A DNA stretch of 64,000 nucleotides from Candidatus Pacearchaeota archaeon. GTDB lineage: Archaea > Nanoarchaeota > Nanoarchaeia > Pacearchaeales > GW2011-AR1. Position 1 is the stretch's first letter. Each line of letters starts with the position of its first letter. The translations under genes and the position numbers were made by a program. The notes under the pieces were generated by a model that did not search any database, was not told where the DNA came from, and saw only the letters and a program-made list of their open reading frames with translations. Location: positions 399,378 to 463,377 of the forward strand of contig JALOBN010000001.1 of assembly GCA_023228245.1 (NCBI GenBank), written 5' to 3'. Below, one piece after another: positions 41,815-50,186 of this stretch.

Positions 41815-42721
41815 GTCCAATCTTCCTTTCCTCAGTGGAGAACGAAGACTTGAATACCTTGCCGGTTTCCAGATCAAGATATGCTGACATGCTTTCTGGT
41901 TCGTACAAGCTGACAGCAAAGCGCCCATGATCTTTTACCAGGTATGGATGGAAGTTCGCACCAAACCCGATGTCTCTTGGGGATCCGTCAATCTTAGATG
42001 TGAGGTATTCCCAATCAGAAAACTCCTCTGTTGCCCTGCCTTGAGCTGATAACGGCAGCAAGATGAAGTACTTTACCTTGCCAGAGAACTCATTGTAGAT
42101 TTCGGAGAACCGATCTATAGACTCTCGGTTACCAATTATCATATGAAGATTGGTATGAATACCATTCTCCAAGTAGAGATTGGTAGCATCTCTCCATTGC
42201 CGCTCAAGGTGTTGATGAGTTGAGACAGCAACACCTCCGCACAGCTCTTTCGTGGTGGCTAGGATGGTCAGTGCCTTGCCAGCATCGTCAACCCACATGC
42301 CGTTGGTGGTGTAGTTTGGGACCACTCCCAAATCCACGCTGGCCCGCATCAGGTCTGCGAACTCTGGGTGGCTGGTGGGCTCCCCGCCTCCAAAGGCGAT
42401 TTGGAATGGCATCTGGTTGCGGGAGAACCCATCGAAGAACGCCCGAAACCTCGTAACCAAACCGGATGTGTGCTTGGCGCTGGGCACGCTGCTTTGGTAG
42501 CAGTATGGACAGTTCCCTTTGCAATACGAAGTGACCTTGACGTCGTAGAACTCCGGATATGCCAGCTCGGTAATTGGTTTGGTAGGATCGATCGCTATAC
42601 GTACTGTCTTCCCATTGAAGTGCAGCGCTCGGTAATTATGTTCCGGGAATGTTCTGGTTTGAAGCATAAAGCTATCAATCAGCCCCAGTATCTGTGTGGG
42701 TGGAATATAGGAAGTTGACAA
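41804..42721 (-). CDS. Radical SAM enzyme
   Basis: 305 aa. Cluster motif CKGNCPYCYQ (C67, C71, C74), SAM-binding GGGEPTSHPEF, and further barrel strands (VPNYTTNGMWVDD, VAVSTHQHLERQW). The C-terminal part lacks an obvious second cluster (SPASM) cysteine set. Its start lies inside the end of an acidic protein gene. The adjacent paralogous pair may be substrates (inference). Confidence 0.87.
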   Translation of the reverse strand: MSTSYIPPTQILGLIDSFMLQTRTFPEHNYRALHFNGKTVRIAIDPTKPITELAYPEFYDVKVTSYCKGNCPYCYQSSVPSAKHTSGLVTRFRAFFDGFSRNQMPFQIAFGGGEPTSHPEFADLMRASVDLGVVPNYTTNGMWVDDAGKALTILATTKELCGGVAVSTHQHLERQWRDATNLYLENGIHTNLHMIIGNRESIDRFSEIYNEFSGKVKYFILLPLSAQGRATEEFSDWEYLTSKIDGSPRDIGFGANFHPYLVKDHGRFAVSLYEPESMSAYLDLETGKVFKSSFSTEERKIGHAS

Positions 42722-43220
42722 TCAGCTCCGCCAACTTCTCGAACTTTGGAGATTTGGCTACGATGTAAAGTTTGGTACTTGGGGTGTAACCCTCATCGCT
42801 TTCGTCTTGCTCTGCTTCCGTCATCCAATTTGGCTTCTCAGCGCGTCCTTGGATGATGTCCTCGATCAGTTTATCGATGTCGCTTACCTCCTCATCCTCA
42901 TCCTCATCCTCATCCTCATCCTCATCCTCATTCTCATCTTCTTCATCTTCTTCCTCCCCATCATCCTCGTCTTCATCGAGGTCGTCATCATCATCTTCCG
43001 CTTCTGCTTGACGATCTTTCCACTCAGTGTAGGTGTAGGAGTCTTCGGCTAAGACAGTGAGTCGGAAGACATCGCTGCACTTCTTATCAACGCCGAGTGT
43101 TTTGAAGATTTCGTCAATCATCTCCTCACAAGCCTGCGGGGATGCATCGCTATAGGTGAAGAGGGTTGTGGATGAGTTTGTTATAAGATCTGTAATTGAA
43201 TGAAACTGTATTGTGATCAT
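42675..43220 (-). CDS. Acidic-tract protein of the DLITNSSTT family (181 aa)
   Basis: ITDLITNSSTTLFTYSDASPQ at the N-terminus, a region of almost pure Asp/Glu (~75-112, coded by a GATGAG hexamer array), then a C-terminal alpha/beta part. The neighbour at 43244 shares N- and C-termini but not the acidic tract. Proteins with a 'DliTNSSsE' start are common in phages and unassigned. Overlaps the radical SAM gene by 47 bases. Confidence 0.75.
   Translation of the reverse strand: MITIQFHSITDLITNSSTTLFTYSDASPQACEEMIDEIFKTLGVDKKCSDVFRLTVLAEDSYTYTEWKDRQAEAEDDDDDLDEDEDDGEEEDEEDENEDEDEDEDEDEDEEVSDIDKLIEDIIQGRAEKPNWMTEAEQDESDEGYTPSTKLYIVAKSPKFEKLAELIVNFLYSTHTDTGAD
42891..42938. repeat. CTCATC hexamer array (8 units)
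   Basis: Eight consecutive CTCAT(C/T) units encode alternating Asp-Glu on the minus strand in the acidic protein. Such arrays change length by slippage. Confidence 0.9.
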
Positions 43221-43243
43221 TTGAATTCCTCTCCTCTCACTTG

Positions 43244-43684
43244 CTAGTCATAGATTTCTTTGGTCTCAGTTGAATATAGGAACTTCTTAATGAGATTAGC
43301 TACAGCAACGTACTTCTTGGATTTGGCTGAGATATGGAGTACGGTGCCTTGATGACGAGACTTTTCGGCATCAAACATCCACTTTGGTTTCTCAACCTTA
43401 CCACTACGAACCTTATTAAGTAGTTCGCTAAGGTCCCCTTCAATGTCGTGACCTTGATCCTCTAACCAGTATTCGTAGTTCTCTTCATTCTCCATCATCA
43501 AAACGATATGGAAGACGTCATCGCACTTCTTGTCGATTTCGAAGGCTTTGAATATGGCCTCGATCATTTCTCGACACGCAGCAGGAGAAGCATCGCTGTA
43601 GGTGTAGATTGTAGTGGAAGAGTTGGTGATCAGATCTGTTTGAGAGTGAAGTGGGATGCTGACAGTTAAATCGCTGGTGTTCAT
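43244..43684 (-). CDS. Paralogue of the DLITNSSTT protein (146 aa)
   Basis: QTDLITNSSTTIYTYSDASP, then ACREMIEAIFKAFEIDKKCDDVF, and a C-terminal VLHISAKSKKYVAVANLI match the 42675 protein closely, without the poly-Asp/Glu insert. A recent duplication. Function unknown; co-directional with the radical SAM gene. Confidence 0.75.
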   Translation of the reverse strand: MNTSDLTVSIPLHSQTDLITNSSTTIYTYSDASPAACREMIEAIFKAFEIDKKCDDVFHIVLMMENEENYEYWLEDQGHDIEGDLSELLNKVRSGKVEKPKWMFDAEKSRHQGTVLHISAKSKKYVAVANLIKKFLYSTETKEIYD

Positions 43685-43715
43685 ATTATCTCCAATAGTA
43701 CATCACATAAATCAA

Positions 43716-45383
43716 TTAATCATCTTCATCTTCAGATTCATCTATCTCTTGAGCTTGCTCAGCTTGGAGTTCAGTGGCCAATTCATCCTCTGAAATCTTG
43801 CCGGAAGACACTCCAATAGCTATAAGCTTTTTTATGAATCCTTTATTAGCTTCGTATGAATGGGCTTTATTAGGTGATGGTAATCTAGTTGCCATGTATA
43901 GAGCTTCGGAGATATTAATCTCTCCGGGATATTTCTTGAGGAATTTAGCGCACCCAGGGCCAATGCCATAAGTGTTTGGTCCAAACTCCACAACGTTCAA
44001 ATACAGTTCAAGAATTTTCTCTTTGGAAAGTCCACTCTCAAGAGCTATGGTGAGAATGCCTTCTTGCAACTTGCGACCCAGAGACTTATTGCGGGTCAAC
44101 CAGAGGTTTTTGGCGAGCTGCATCGTTATAGTGCTGCCGCCCCTAAAGAACTTTCCGAGGCGCATATTGTCCTTGAGAGAGTTCTCTAGAGCCTGAGGGA
44201 TTATACCACGATGGTGCCAAAATCCAGGGTCTTCCGTAATCGTTAGCGCTGTGGCCATGTTATCCACGAAATCCAACGGAATCCAGTCATTTGTTCCAGG
44301 CCCTGACGTTCTCTCGAACGGGGTACCATCTGGGTGATACGCGGTGTATTTGAAGGGCTCCCGCAGATCGGCGATGAACTGCGGCACCGGTCCATCGATA
44401 CTGCAGTTGCTATTGATCTTCAGGGATATTGGGCTGAGTTGAAGATCAAACCCAAACGTTCCCTTGATACGCATCTGTGAAATTGGGCCAATCTTCAGCT
44501 CTTCTGGAACAACATCAAGCCAGCTTTGGCAAGCATACTTACCAGACATCCTCTTCTTATCGATATCGGCAATAAAAGTAACCTTATCCCCAACAATTAT
44601 CATAGCTTTACTTAATAAAGGATCTGCTACAGATATGTTTGTTATCGTGATATTTCTGATAGTCAAAGGGCGGCTGAACAATCTCTTGTGAGATGCCGCA
44701 AGAGATCCAATGCTCAGCGATACAAAATCATTCTGGCGTATTGCGTAGATGTTTGACGCAACAGTATCTTCGTACTTTATCTCCCCAACAGACACCTCTG
44801 TCTTTGTAGCTTTGAAGAGACTAGTAAAGGAAATTTCCTCAACCTTATGTCCTTTAACTTCGATCTTTGGAGATATTGTCCCATTAGACGCCATCACGCT
44901 ATGAGATTTTCGATCAAAGCATGGATTGAAAACTACGGCGTCTGCTTTTGGATGAAAGAAAATTACCTTACCGGCACATACTGTATTCTGGTTTATCGTT
45001 GCACCAGATATATCAGCCGAAATATCACCTTTGGAAAGATGGACATCAAGACCTTTAGCGGTAATGGCAAATCCATGAGTAGGATCTCCATCTGATTTTT
45101 TACCAGAAGATTTCTCTATTGTGACATTTAGCTTGCCACCATTGATGTCAACAGTCTTTCCGCGATAGCAAACCACAGCAGAGTTGATGACCCCATTGAC
45201 TGTTGGTTTAGAAATTTGGACATTGCGGACCCGAGCACAGTCAATTCCAACGATGCTGATGAGTCCTACGTGGATGTCTGGTGCGTACTTTCGATTGACG
45301 TAGGCGGACAGGCCCAGCGGGATTGTGAACCACACTGCAACGAGCCCAATGCCAGCAATCGCCCACCGCGATAGTCTCTTCAT
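43716..45383 (-). CDS. GT51 peptidoglycan glycosyltransferase with AsmA-like N-terminus
   Basis: 555 aa. Signal-anchor helix at ~6-27, then ~330 residues of repeated beta strands like AsmA/periplasmic modules, then a GT51 domain (~370-515): ALTITEDPGFWHHRG (catalytic Glu), RGGSTITMQLAKNLW, SLGRKLQE and ELYLNVVEFGPNTYGIG. GT51 polymerises lipid II into glycan chains outside the inner membrane. No transpeptidase domain; acidic tail. Unusual cargo for a phage. Confidence 0.88.
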   Translation of the reverse strand: MKRLSRWAIAGIGLVAVWFTIPLGLSAYVNRKYAPDIHVGLISIVGIDCARVRNVQISKPTVNGVINSAVVCYRGKTVDINGGKLNVTIEKSSGKKSDGDPTHGFAITAKGLDVHLSKGDISADISGATINQNTVCAGKVIFFHPKADAVVFNPCFDRKSHSVMASNGTISPKIEVKGHKVEEISFTSLFKATKTEVSVGEIKYEDTVASNIYAIRQNDFVSLSIGSLAASHKRLFSRPLTIRNITITNISVADPLLSKAMIIVGDKVTFIADIDKKRMSGKYACQSWLDVVPEELKIGPISQMRIKGTFGFDLQLSPISLKINSNCSIDGPVPQFIADLREPFKYTAYHPDGTPFERTSGPGTNDWIPLDFVDNMATALTITEDPGFWHHRGIIPQALENSLKDNMRLGKFFRGGSTITMQLAKNLWLTRNKSLGRKLQEGILTIALESGLSKEKILELYLNVVEFGPNTYGIGPGCAKFLKKYPGEINISEALYMATRLPSPNKAHSYEANKGFIKKLIAIGVSSGKISEDELATELQAEQAQEIDESEDEDD

Positions 45384-45392
45384 TGTGCGGTG

Positions 45393-45422
45393 CTTATACC
45401 AGAGATGCTATTGTGAAGTCAA
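45393..45422 (-). promoter_or_regulatory. Sigma-70-type promoter for the GT51 gene
   Basis: Minus strand TTGACT (45422-45417), 18-base spacer, TATAAG (45398-45393). The -10 ends nine bases before the ATG, so the transcript would be nearly leaderless. Confidence 0.4.
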
Positions 45423-45447
45423 CGAACATGGTGAACCGAACGTTCGC

Positions 45448-46659
45448 TCAAACCATCAGTTCCCTGAGCACTTCTGGTGGTTGATTCAATACGAACTCAC
45501 GAACCTTCTCTTGGGAGATTCTCTCGGCAATTACTTCGTTGACCACCTTCTTCTTTCTGGAAGACTTGGACTTAGCGGCGAAGTCAAGCAAGAACTGCAC
45601 ATCAACCTTACGTGCCGCAACTCTAAACACAGCAAGTGCATTGTCCGCAAAGAACTCCTTAGCTTTTGCAGGCCCTACACCTTCTACAACCTTGGCGCGC
45701 ACCTGCGGACTACTGTCCTTGGCCAACAGTAATCGGTCTTCTTCTTCCTTGAGAAGTTTCAAGACCTCTAGCTTTAGAGTAATGTTCTCTTTATCTTTCA
45801 GGTCTTTCAGCTTTTCGACCATGGCTACAAGTCTTTCATAGCCAATTGATCCGAGATACTTTCTGTTCCACTGGTTATGGAATATCGGGATCAGCTCCTC
45901 AACAGAGCGATAGACAAACTTCAAATCAGGACGCTTTGTTTCTACGTAATCTTGCGTCACATTTGTCTGTTGCTTCAGCCATTCAGCAGCTTCTGGCCCA
46001 GGGATCTTTCCGCTAACAACCATGCGCAGATAGTTCTTCGGTGGCCGATCAGAGATGATAACTTTTATAGCATCTCGAAGCCGGTCTTCTTCCGCTTCGG
46101 AGAATGACCTGGCTAAGTTGTCCTGAGCATCGTACACGCTGAACCCAAGCAAGCCATTTCTCACAATAGCATATTTCGAAGAAGCCAGTGAATTCTGATC
46201 TTTCCTGATTACTATGTAGAAGTCATTACCTTGAGAAACGTAATCTTCATAGTAGGGATGATCCTTCATGGTCGTACACCAGCGGGTGTTTGCTCCATAG
46301 AGAACCATTGCCGGTTTGTCATCTATTCGGATAACCATCAAGTGATCATCTTCATAGATCTTATCAGAACCATCTTTGTCCTGAGCTTTGGCTTGCCGAT
46401 TTGAAAGACCAAAGCCCTTGACCAGATCTTCAAGATCCTTCAAGTCCTTGTATTTATGAATATCCTTAACGATGAACTTGTCAGGATTATCATCGAAGAA
46501 CTTGAGTGTTTGGGAAATGTCTGGAGAGTTATGCCCGCTTGCCAGTTGGTTTGCGATCCATAAGAGGTACTTGTGTTTCTTACCACTTGGGTCTTCAACC
46601 TTCAGCGCAGCCTCGTAATGGTCTGGAAATGTTTCTTTGACCCTATCAATCCTGTTCAT
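45448..46659 (-). CDS. Phage protein with WCT motif and helical repeats (403 aa)
   Basis: KPAMVLYGANTRWCTTMKD, then YYEDYVSQGNDFYIVIRK. The 'GA.T.WCT....YY..Y...G..FY.I' motif recurs in phage and plasmid proteins whose role is not established. Residues ~240-400 are helical, repeat-like (HEAT-type, 'SSPQVRAKVVEG'). No catalytic residues identified. Confidence 0.7.
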   Translation of the reverse strand: MNRIDRVKETFPDHYEAALKVEDPSGKKHKYLLWIANQLASGHNSPDISQTLKFFDDNPDKFIVKDIHKYKDLKDLEDLVKGFGLSNRQAKAQDKDGSDKIYEDDHLMVIRIDDKPAMVLYGANTRWCTTMKDHPYYEDYVSQGNDFYIVIRKDQNSLASSKYAIVRNGLLGFSVYDAQDNLARSFSEAEEDRLRDAIKVIISDRPPKNYLRMVVSGKIPGPEAAEWLKQQTNVTQDYVETKRPDLKFVYRSVEELIPIFHNQWNRKYLGSIGYERLVAMVEKLKDLKDKENITLKLEVLKLLKEEEDRLLLAKDSSPQVRAKVVEGVGPAKAKEFFADNALAVFRVAARKVDVQFLLDFAAKSKSSRKKKVVNEVIAERISQEKVREFVLNQPPEVLRELMV

Positions 46660-46859
46660 TTTTCAGACTTTCTGCAAAGGCCTTGGCATCATCGACACAA
46701 CCGATGATCTGTGGATTCTTACTTTCCCAATCAGAACCCTTCGGCGCTACGTCATTGGAAACATGAACGCCAGAGCAGACTTTATAAGTTCCGATTTTGC
46801 GCACTGCAGTAATAACACCCAGCGCGCCATCCTCGTTGATTATGCTGTATGTAGTTCAT
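46646..46859 (-). pseudogene. Small gene with disrupted start (69-aa frame)
   Basis: The frame TTYSIINEDGALGVITAVRK ... VHVSNDVAPKG ... ends NEQD-stop at 46646. The only nearby ATG (46859, overlapping the upstream stop as ATGA) is out of frame by one base. Removing one A after ATG gives MTTYSIINEDG. Frameshift or sequence error. Confidence 0.5.
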
Positions 46860-47223
46860 GAGTGCTTATCAGGTTCTTTTTCTGTCATAGTATATTGTTC
46901 AAGTTTCACGTTGCCTGGATGAAAGGTGCCGTGGCCCTCAGCAGAGTTCCATCCGCGAGCAAGCCCTGCCCGAATGATCTTCTCGATGTCTGATGGGAAT
47001 ATGGAACCATCACAAGTCTCATACTCATCAAATCGGTACGTCTCTTTTGTGATAACTTCAGTGGCTAATAGCATGCACTGAAGAGTTGATCCCGGCTTCT
47101 CCAAATCCTCTTGAATGGAAATGGTAACGCAAATCGGGGAACCGCCATATCTATTCTTCCCGCGTAACATCCATCGGAACTTGCGGCCATCGATAGTAAT
47201 TGGCGTAAGCGAGACATATATTA
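46856..47223 (-). CDS. Hypothetical protein with uncertain start
   Basis: A protein-like frame reads IDEVIYVSLTPITIDGRKF and RWMLRGKNRYGGSPICVTIS ... GLARGWNSAEGHGTFHP. The first ATG in frame is 47170, but the sequence upstream (VIYVSLTPITIDG) looks like part of the protein and lacks a normal start codon. Unknown family. Confidence 0.55.
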
Positions 47224-47424
47224 CTTCATCAATGCTTTTAGTAGTTCGGGCTTCTTGAGCTGAGAGATGTCACAAGCGAACTTCTCACCAAACCCAAAAT
47301 CTTTCTTTGGTAATTGAATTAATGCTTTATGAGGCATCCATCCAATTTCTTCAAAATCAGTATTGATAGAGACCTTCACAACAATGTAGATATCCGCCCA
47401 CCGCTGAGGCTCATATCTACAGAA
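47221..47424 (-). CDS. Hypothetical protein lacking a normal start
   Basis: After TAG 47425 the same frame continues FCRYEPQRWADIYIVVKVSI, NTDFEEIGWMPHKALIQLPK and KDFGFGEKFACDIS to TAA 47221. The only usual start in frame is GTG 47379, inside the likely domain. May be a 5'-damaged gene. Confidence 0.45.
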   Translation of the reverse strand, partial: FCRYEPQRWADIYIVVKVSINTDFEEIGWMPHKALIQLPKKDFGFGEKFACDISQLKKPELLKALMK

Positions 47425-47586
47425 CTAATCAGATTGCCAGTGTCTTATAATACCAGCTATAATCGCTATGTTGGTAATTATTGCAAGGAGAACAAAGAAC
47501 GTTCTGATAAGCGCAATTATATCAGCTTCTCTGTCGCTCTTGCCGTCTTTTTGGCCTATTGCTTTTGCCCATATGCGCCAAATCAT
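47425..47586 (-). CDS. Small single-span membrane protein (53 aa)
   Basis: MIWRIWAKAIGQKDGKSDRE then ADIIALIRTFFVLLAIITNIA. Small phage membrane proteins of the form 'W..WAKA.G.K...READI.A.IRT' are frequent. ATGA overlap with the glycosyltransferase stop. Unknown role. Confidence 0.7.
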   Translation of the reverse strand: MIWRIWAKAIGQKDGKSDREADIIALIRTFFVLLAIITNIAIIAGIIRHWQSD

Positions 47587-48347
47587 TCTATGTCCTTGGA
47601 AGCTATTCTCGGATGAAGTGATAGTAATTTAAAAAGAGCATCCTTATCCGGAAGTTTACTATCATTCAATCCTTTTAGCGTAAGACTATTTCCAGTATAT
47701 GCCTGGTACATTTGCAACAAACGATGAAAATTACGTTTGTTGCTGAAATCAATATCCTTGTCCGTGTAGAATTTGACTCGGAGATTATTATCATGGTGAA
47801 TTGGGACTAGGTTTTCGCAACTAATAACATCAAACTGGCAATGATGTTTAGCGAATAACCTAAGTCGAAACTCCAAATCCTCTGCGCCCCAGCTTCTGAA
47901 CGATTCCTCAAATCCACCAGATACCGTGAAAATGCTCTTGTGAATGACAAGTAAGCCAGTGAGATCTTCTTCGCCAGTTGGTTCCGCAATAATGAACCGA
48001 TCCTTTCGAAGCAATGGAGATATTTGGTTGATGAAACCAGGGCGAATGATAGTATCAGCATCGAAGTACAGCAGGTATTCAGCACACATTTTACTGATTG
48101 CGTATTTAGATCCGGCATTTAGTGCAATAGTTTTATGGAAAACACCTGGCTTTGCCCTCATCACCAACGCTTCAGCCCTGCTAGGATCTAGATTCTTCCG
48201 AACCCATTCTCCAGTGTGTTCCGGGCATTCATAATCAACCACTAAATATCCAACGTCATTGGGAGTGGATTCAATAAAAGCCGTAGCTGTTCGTTGTATG
48301 TGGTTTAGGCGGCCCTTACAAGTAGAGATACCAACTATATTAAACAT
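47583..48347 (-). CDS. GT-A glycosyltransferase (galactosyltransferase-like)
   Basis: 254 aa from ATG 48347. YLLYFDADTIIRPGFINQI (DxD), then SGGFEESFRSWGAEDLEFRLR, the WGxED acceptor motif of galactosyl/N-acetylgalactosaminyl transferase-type GT-A domains. Third or fourth glycosyltransferase in the window; lies beside a propeller-type virion candidate. Confidence 0.82.
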   Translation of the reverse strand: MFNIVGISTCKGRLNHIQRTATAFIESTPNDVGYLVVDYECPEHTGEWVRKNLDPSRAEALVMRAKPGVFHKTIALNAGSKYAISKMCAEYLLYFDADTIIRPGFINQISPLLRKDRFIIAEPTGEEDLTGLLVIHKSIFTVSGGFEESFRSWGAEDLEFRLRLFAKHHCQFDVISCENLVPIHHDNNLRVKFYTDKDIDFSNKRNFHRLLQMYQAYTGNSLTLKGLNDSKLPDKDALFKLLSLHPRIASKDIE

Positions 48348-48402
48348 ACTCACCAAATTGGGAATACTAACATATTCTCCACACCGTCTCTGAGATGATA
48401 CC

Positions 48403-49431
48403 TCAAAGTAAGGGCATAATTACACTTGCCATTGGAGTATTGAAATTGACGGAAGAGATAAGCGTACCTGCTGACCAGCTACCAGCAACGCGTGAGAAAG
48501 GGACTAGCACGTTACTACCCGAAGCTACAGCGATTGCTATATCTTGTCTACCTAACTCGGGAACAGAAATCCCCCAAAGTTGCCCAGTAATTCCAGCAAC
48601 GACTATTGTTTGACTCAGACTGAATGTTTTAGTTCCTGGGTCATAGTTCAACACTTTTAACTCATGCGTCGAGATACCCCCACTGACAGTTAGTACTGAA
48701 GTACCGTCGGATAACCAACGTGATGCAGCGAACACTTGAGTGACATCAGATCTGGTCCAAACAGAACCGTCCCAGTGAAGTACGTCTGCATTTACCCCAG
48801 CAGTGTTGCTCCCAATCAAGCAAACAGTCCCAGTTGGGTCCATCGAAATACTGAAGAAACGCGTGGAGCTACTCCCCAGGTTAATCCTTGGGCCTACAGA
48901 CCACACATCTGTGCCTGGGTCACGAAATAAAGGATAAGCAAAACCACTTGTTTTGGGAACACAGATACCACGAAGACCATCAGGGGTGATAGCGATATTT
49001 GTCAGATTGGATTCTGTCAAGCTCACATAGCCATTTGATGTCCATAATCCAGTCAATGTATTGAACTTAACTGCACCTACCGTAGAGGTGTTATCACATG
49101 CAACAATTCCATGGACCCCATCCAATGAGATACCTAGGTGTGAAGGACTACCTGCTGCAGCTAATGTAACAGATGAGCCAGCACTCCAAACTCCGTTAGT
49201 ACATGTGATAGGGACAACAGCATTACCACCATAAGATGTTTTCAGGCATCGAGCATTACCAATCGTTGCCGCCCCTATGGACATAGCAATCAAGTTGGTC
49301 CCAGATGGAGCTGCAGTAATCAATGTACCTTCAGTCCAGAATCCAGCTGGATATGTGAATTGAGTTACGTTCTGGTTAGCCGAGTAATTGGCTACCAAGG
49401 CGTTATAAGAGGTCCAAAACTTTCTAGGCAT
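48403..49431 (-). CDS. Beta-propeller-like, probable virion protein (342 aa)
   Basis: Repeated units of the form 'ISLDGVHGIVACDN', 'ITPDGLRGICVP', 'MDPTGTVCLIGSN' (about every 50 residues) with flanking W-x-x-G strands indicate a WD40/YVTN-type propeller. Ser/Thr/Gly-rich, no signal peptide. Fits a tail-tip or receptor-binding role; inferred. Confidence 0.65.
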   Translation of the reverse strand: MPRKFWTSYNALVANYSANQNVTQFTYPAGFWTEGTLITAAPSGTNLIAMSIGAATIGNARCLKTSYGGNAVVPITCTNGVWSAGSSVTLAAAGSPSHLGISLDGVHGIVACDNTSTVGAVKFNTLTGLWTSNGYVSLTESNLTNIAITPDGLRGICVPKTSGFAYPLFRDPGTDVWSVGPRINLGSSSTRFFSISMDPTGTVCLIGSNTAGVNADVLHWDGSVWTRSDVTQVFAASRWLSDGTSVLTVSGGISTHELKVLNYDPGTKTFSLSQTIVVAGITGQLWGISVPELGRQDIAIAVASGSNVLVPFSRVAGSWSAGTLISSVNFNTPMASVIMPLL

Positions 49432-49450
49432 GGTTGTCTCCCTGAATTAT

Positions 49451-49702
49451 CTACCTATCTTTTCCGAATTTGTATGTAGGCAGCAAATCTTCTTCGAAAG
49501 ATTCGGCCTGAACCCAATTGCCATCTAGGCAGAATCTAAACAACATTCTCGACCTATAAGGTTCTCCAGCCCACTTCCAATCAATATACCAATTGTTGAA
49601 ATATGTCCATCCTATTATTAGATGTATCTTATTTAGTCGGCTAGAATATTTACTAAGTAATGCTTTTTGAGCAGAACTTGGTATTGGAATTTTATCAGTC
49701 AT
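49451..49702 (-). CDS. Hypothetical protein (83 aa)
   Basis: Mixed composition with many aromatic residues (IIGWTYFNNWYIDWKWAGEPYRS). Overlaps the SLOG gene by eight bases. Unknown. Confidence 0.6.
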   Translation of the reverse strand: MTDKIPIPSSAQKALLSKYSSRLNKIHLIIGWTYFNNWYIDWKWAGEPYRSRMLFRFCLDGNWVQAESFEEDLLPTYKFGKDR

Positions 49703-50186
49703 GCCAGGGATCTATCCTTATGATTTCTTTGCTTACACTTTCAGCATACCTAACGCAATTACCAGTACCACCATTTGAGCCATCCCAAACTGCCAGCACC
49801 TTATCAGAATGGTTGACCATCCATTCGTTGCGTAGTTGCATTTTGCGTGAGCTATATATCCCATCACTCACAATCACAACTTCATCAGCCAACTCTAATA
49901 ATTCACGATATAGTTTTTGTGATTGCGCTGGCCACACAGATTCTTGACCTGTAAAAGGAACGGCGGCAATGAATGGAATTTTTAGTTTGTAGGATATTTG
50001 AGCGAGCCAAGTATCCCAACCAAGAGCCATACCAGTAATGATCTTGGAGGGGCTTTCTCGTATCAATATCTCTTCTGCTGTTCTGCAGATATAGTTGAAG
50101 GTCTTGTTTGGGATAATAAATCCACCTATTTTAGATGGGCGATGACCTGTTCCTGATATAATCATTTTCATCAATCTTGTGGACAT
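49695..50186 (-). CDS. SLOG-superfamily (YpsA-like) protein
   Basis: 163 aa. IISGTGHRPSKIGG at the N-terminus, then KIITGMALGWDTWLAQISYK, FIAAVPFTGQE, ELADEVVIVSDG and DGSNGGTGNCVRYA. These are the SLOG Rossmannoid blocks of the YpsA/DUF1273 type, a fold that binds or senses nucleotide-derived ligands. Specific ligand unknown. Confidence 0.8.
   Translation of the reverse strand: MSTRLMKMIISGTGHRPSKIGGFIIPNKTFNYICRTAEEILIRESPSKIITGMALGWDTWLAQISYKLKIPFIAAVPFTGQESVWPAQSQKLYRELLELADEVVIVSDGIYSSRKMQLRNEWMVNHSDKVLAVWDGSNGGTGNCVRYAESVSKEIIRIDPWHD

Noticed and set aside
42220..42718. Plus- and minus-strand ORFs over the radical SAM gene
   Set aside because: Trp/Arg-rich frames without motifs; the radical SAM frame explains the region.
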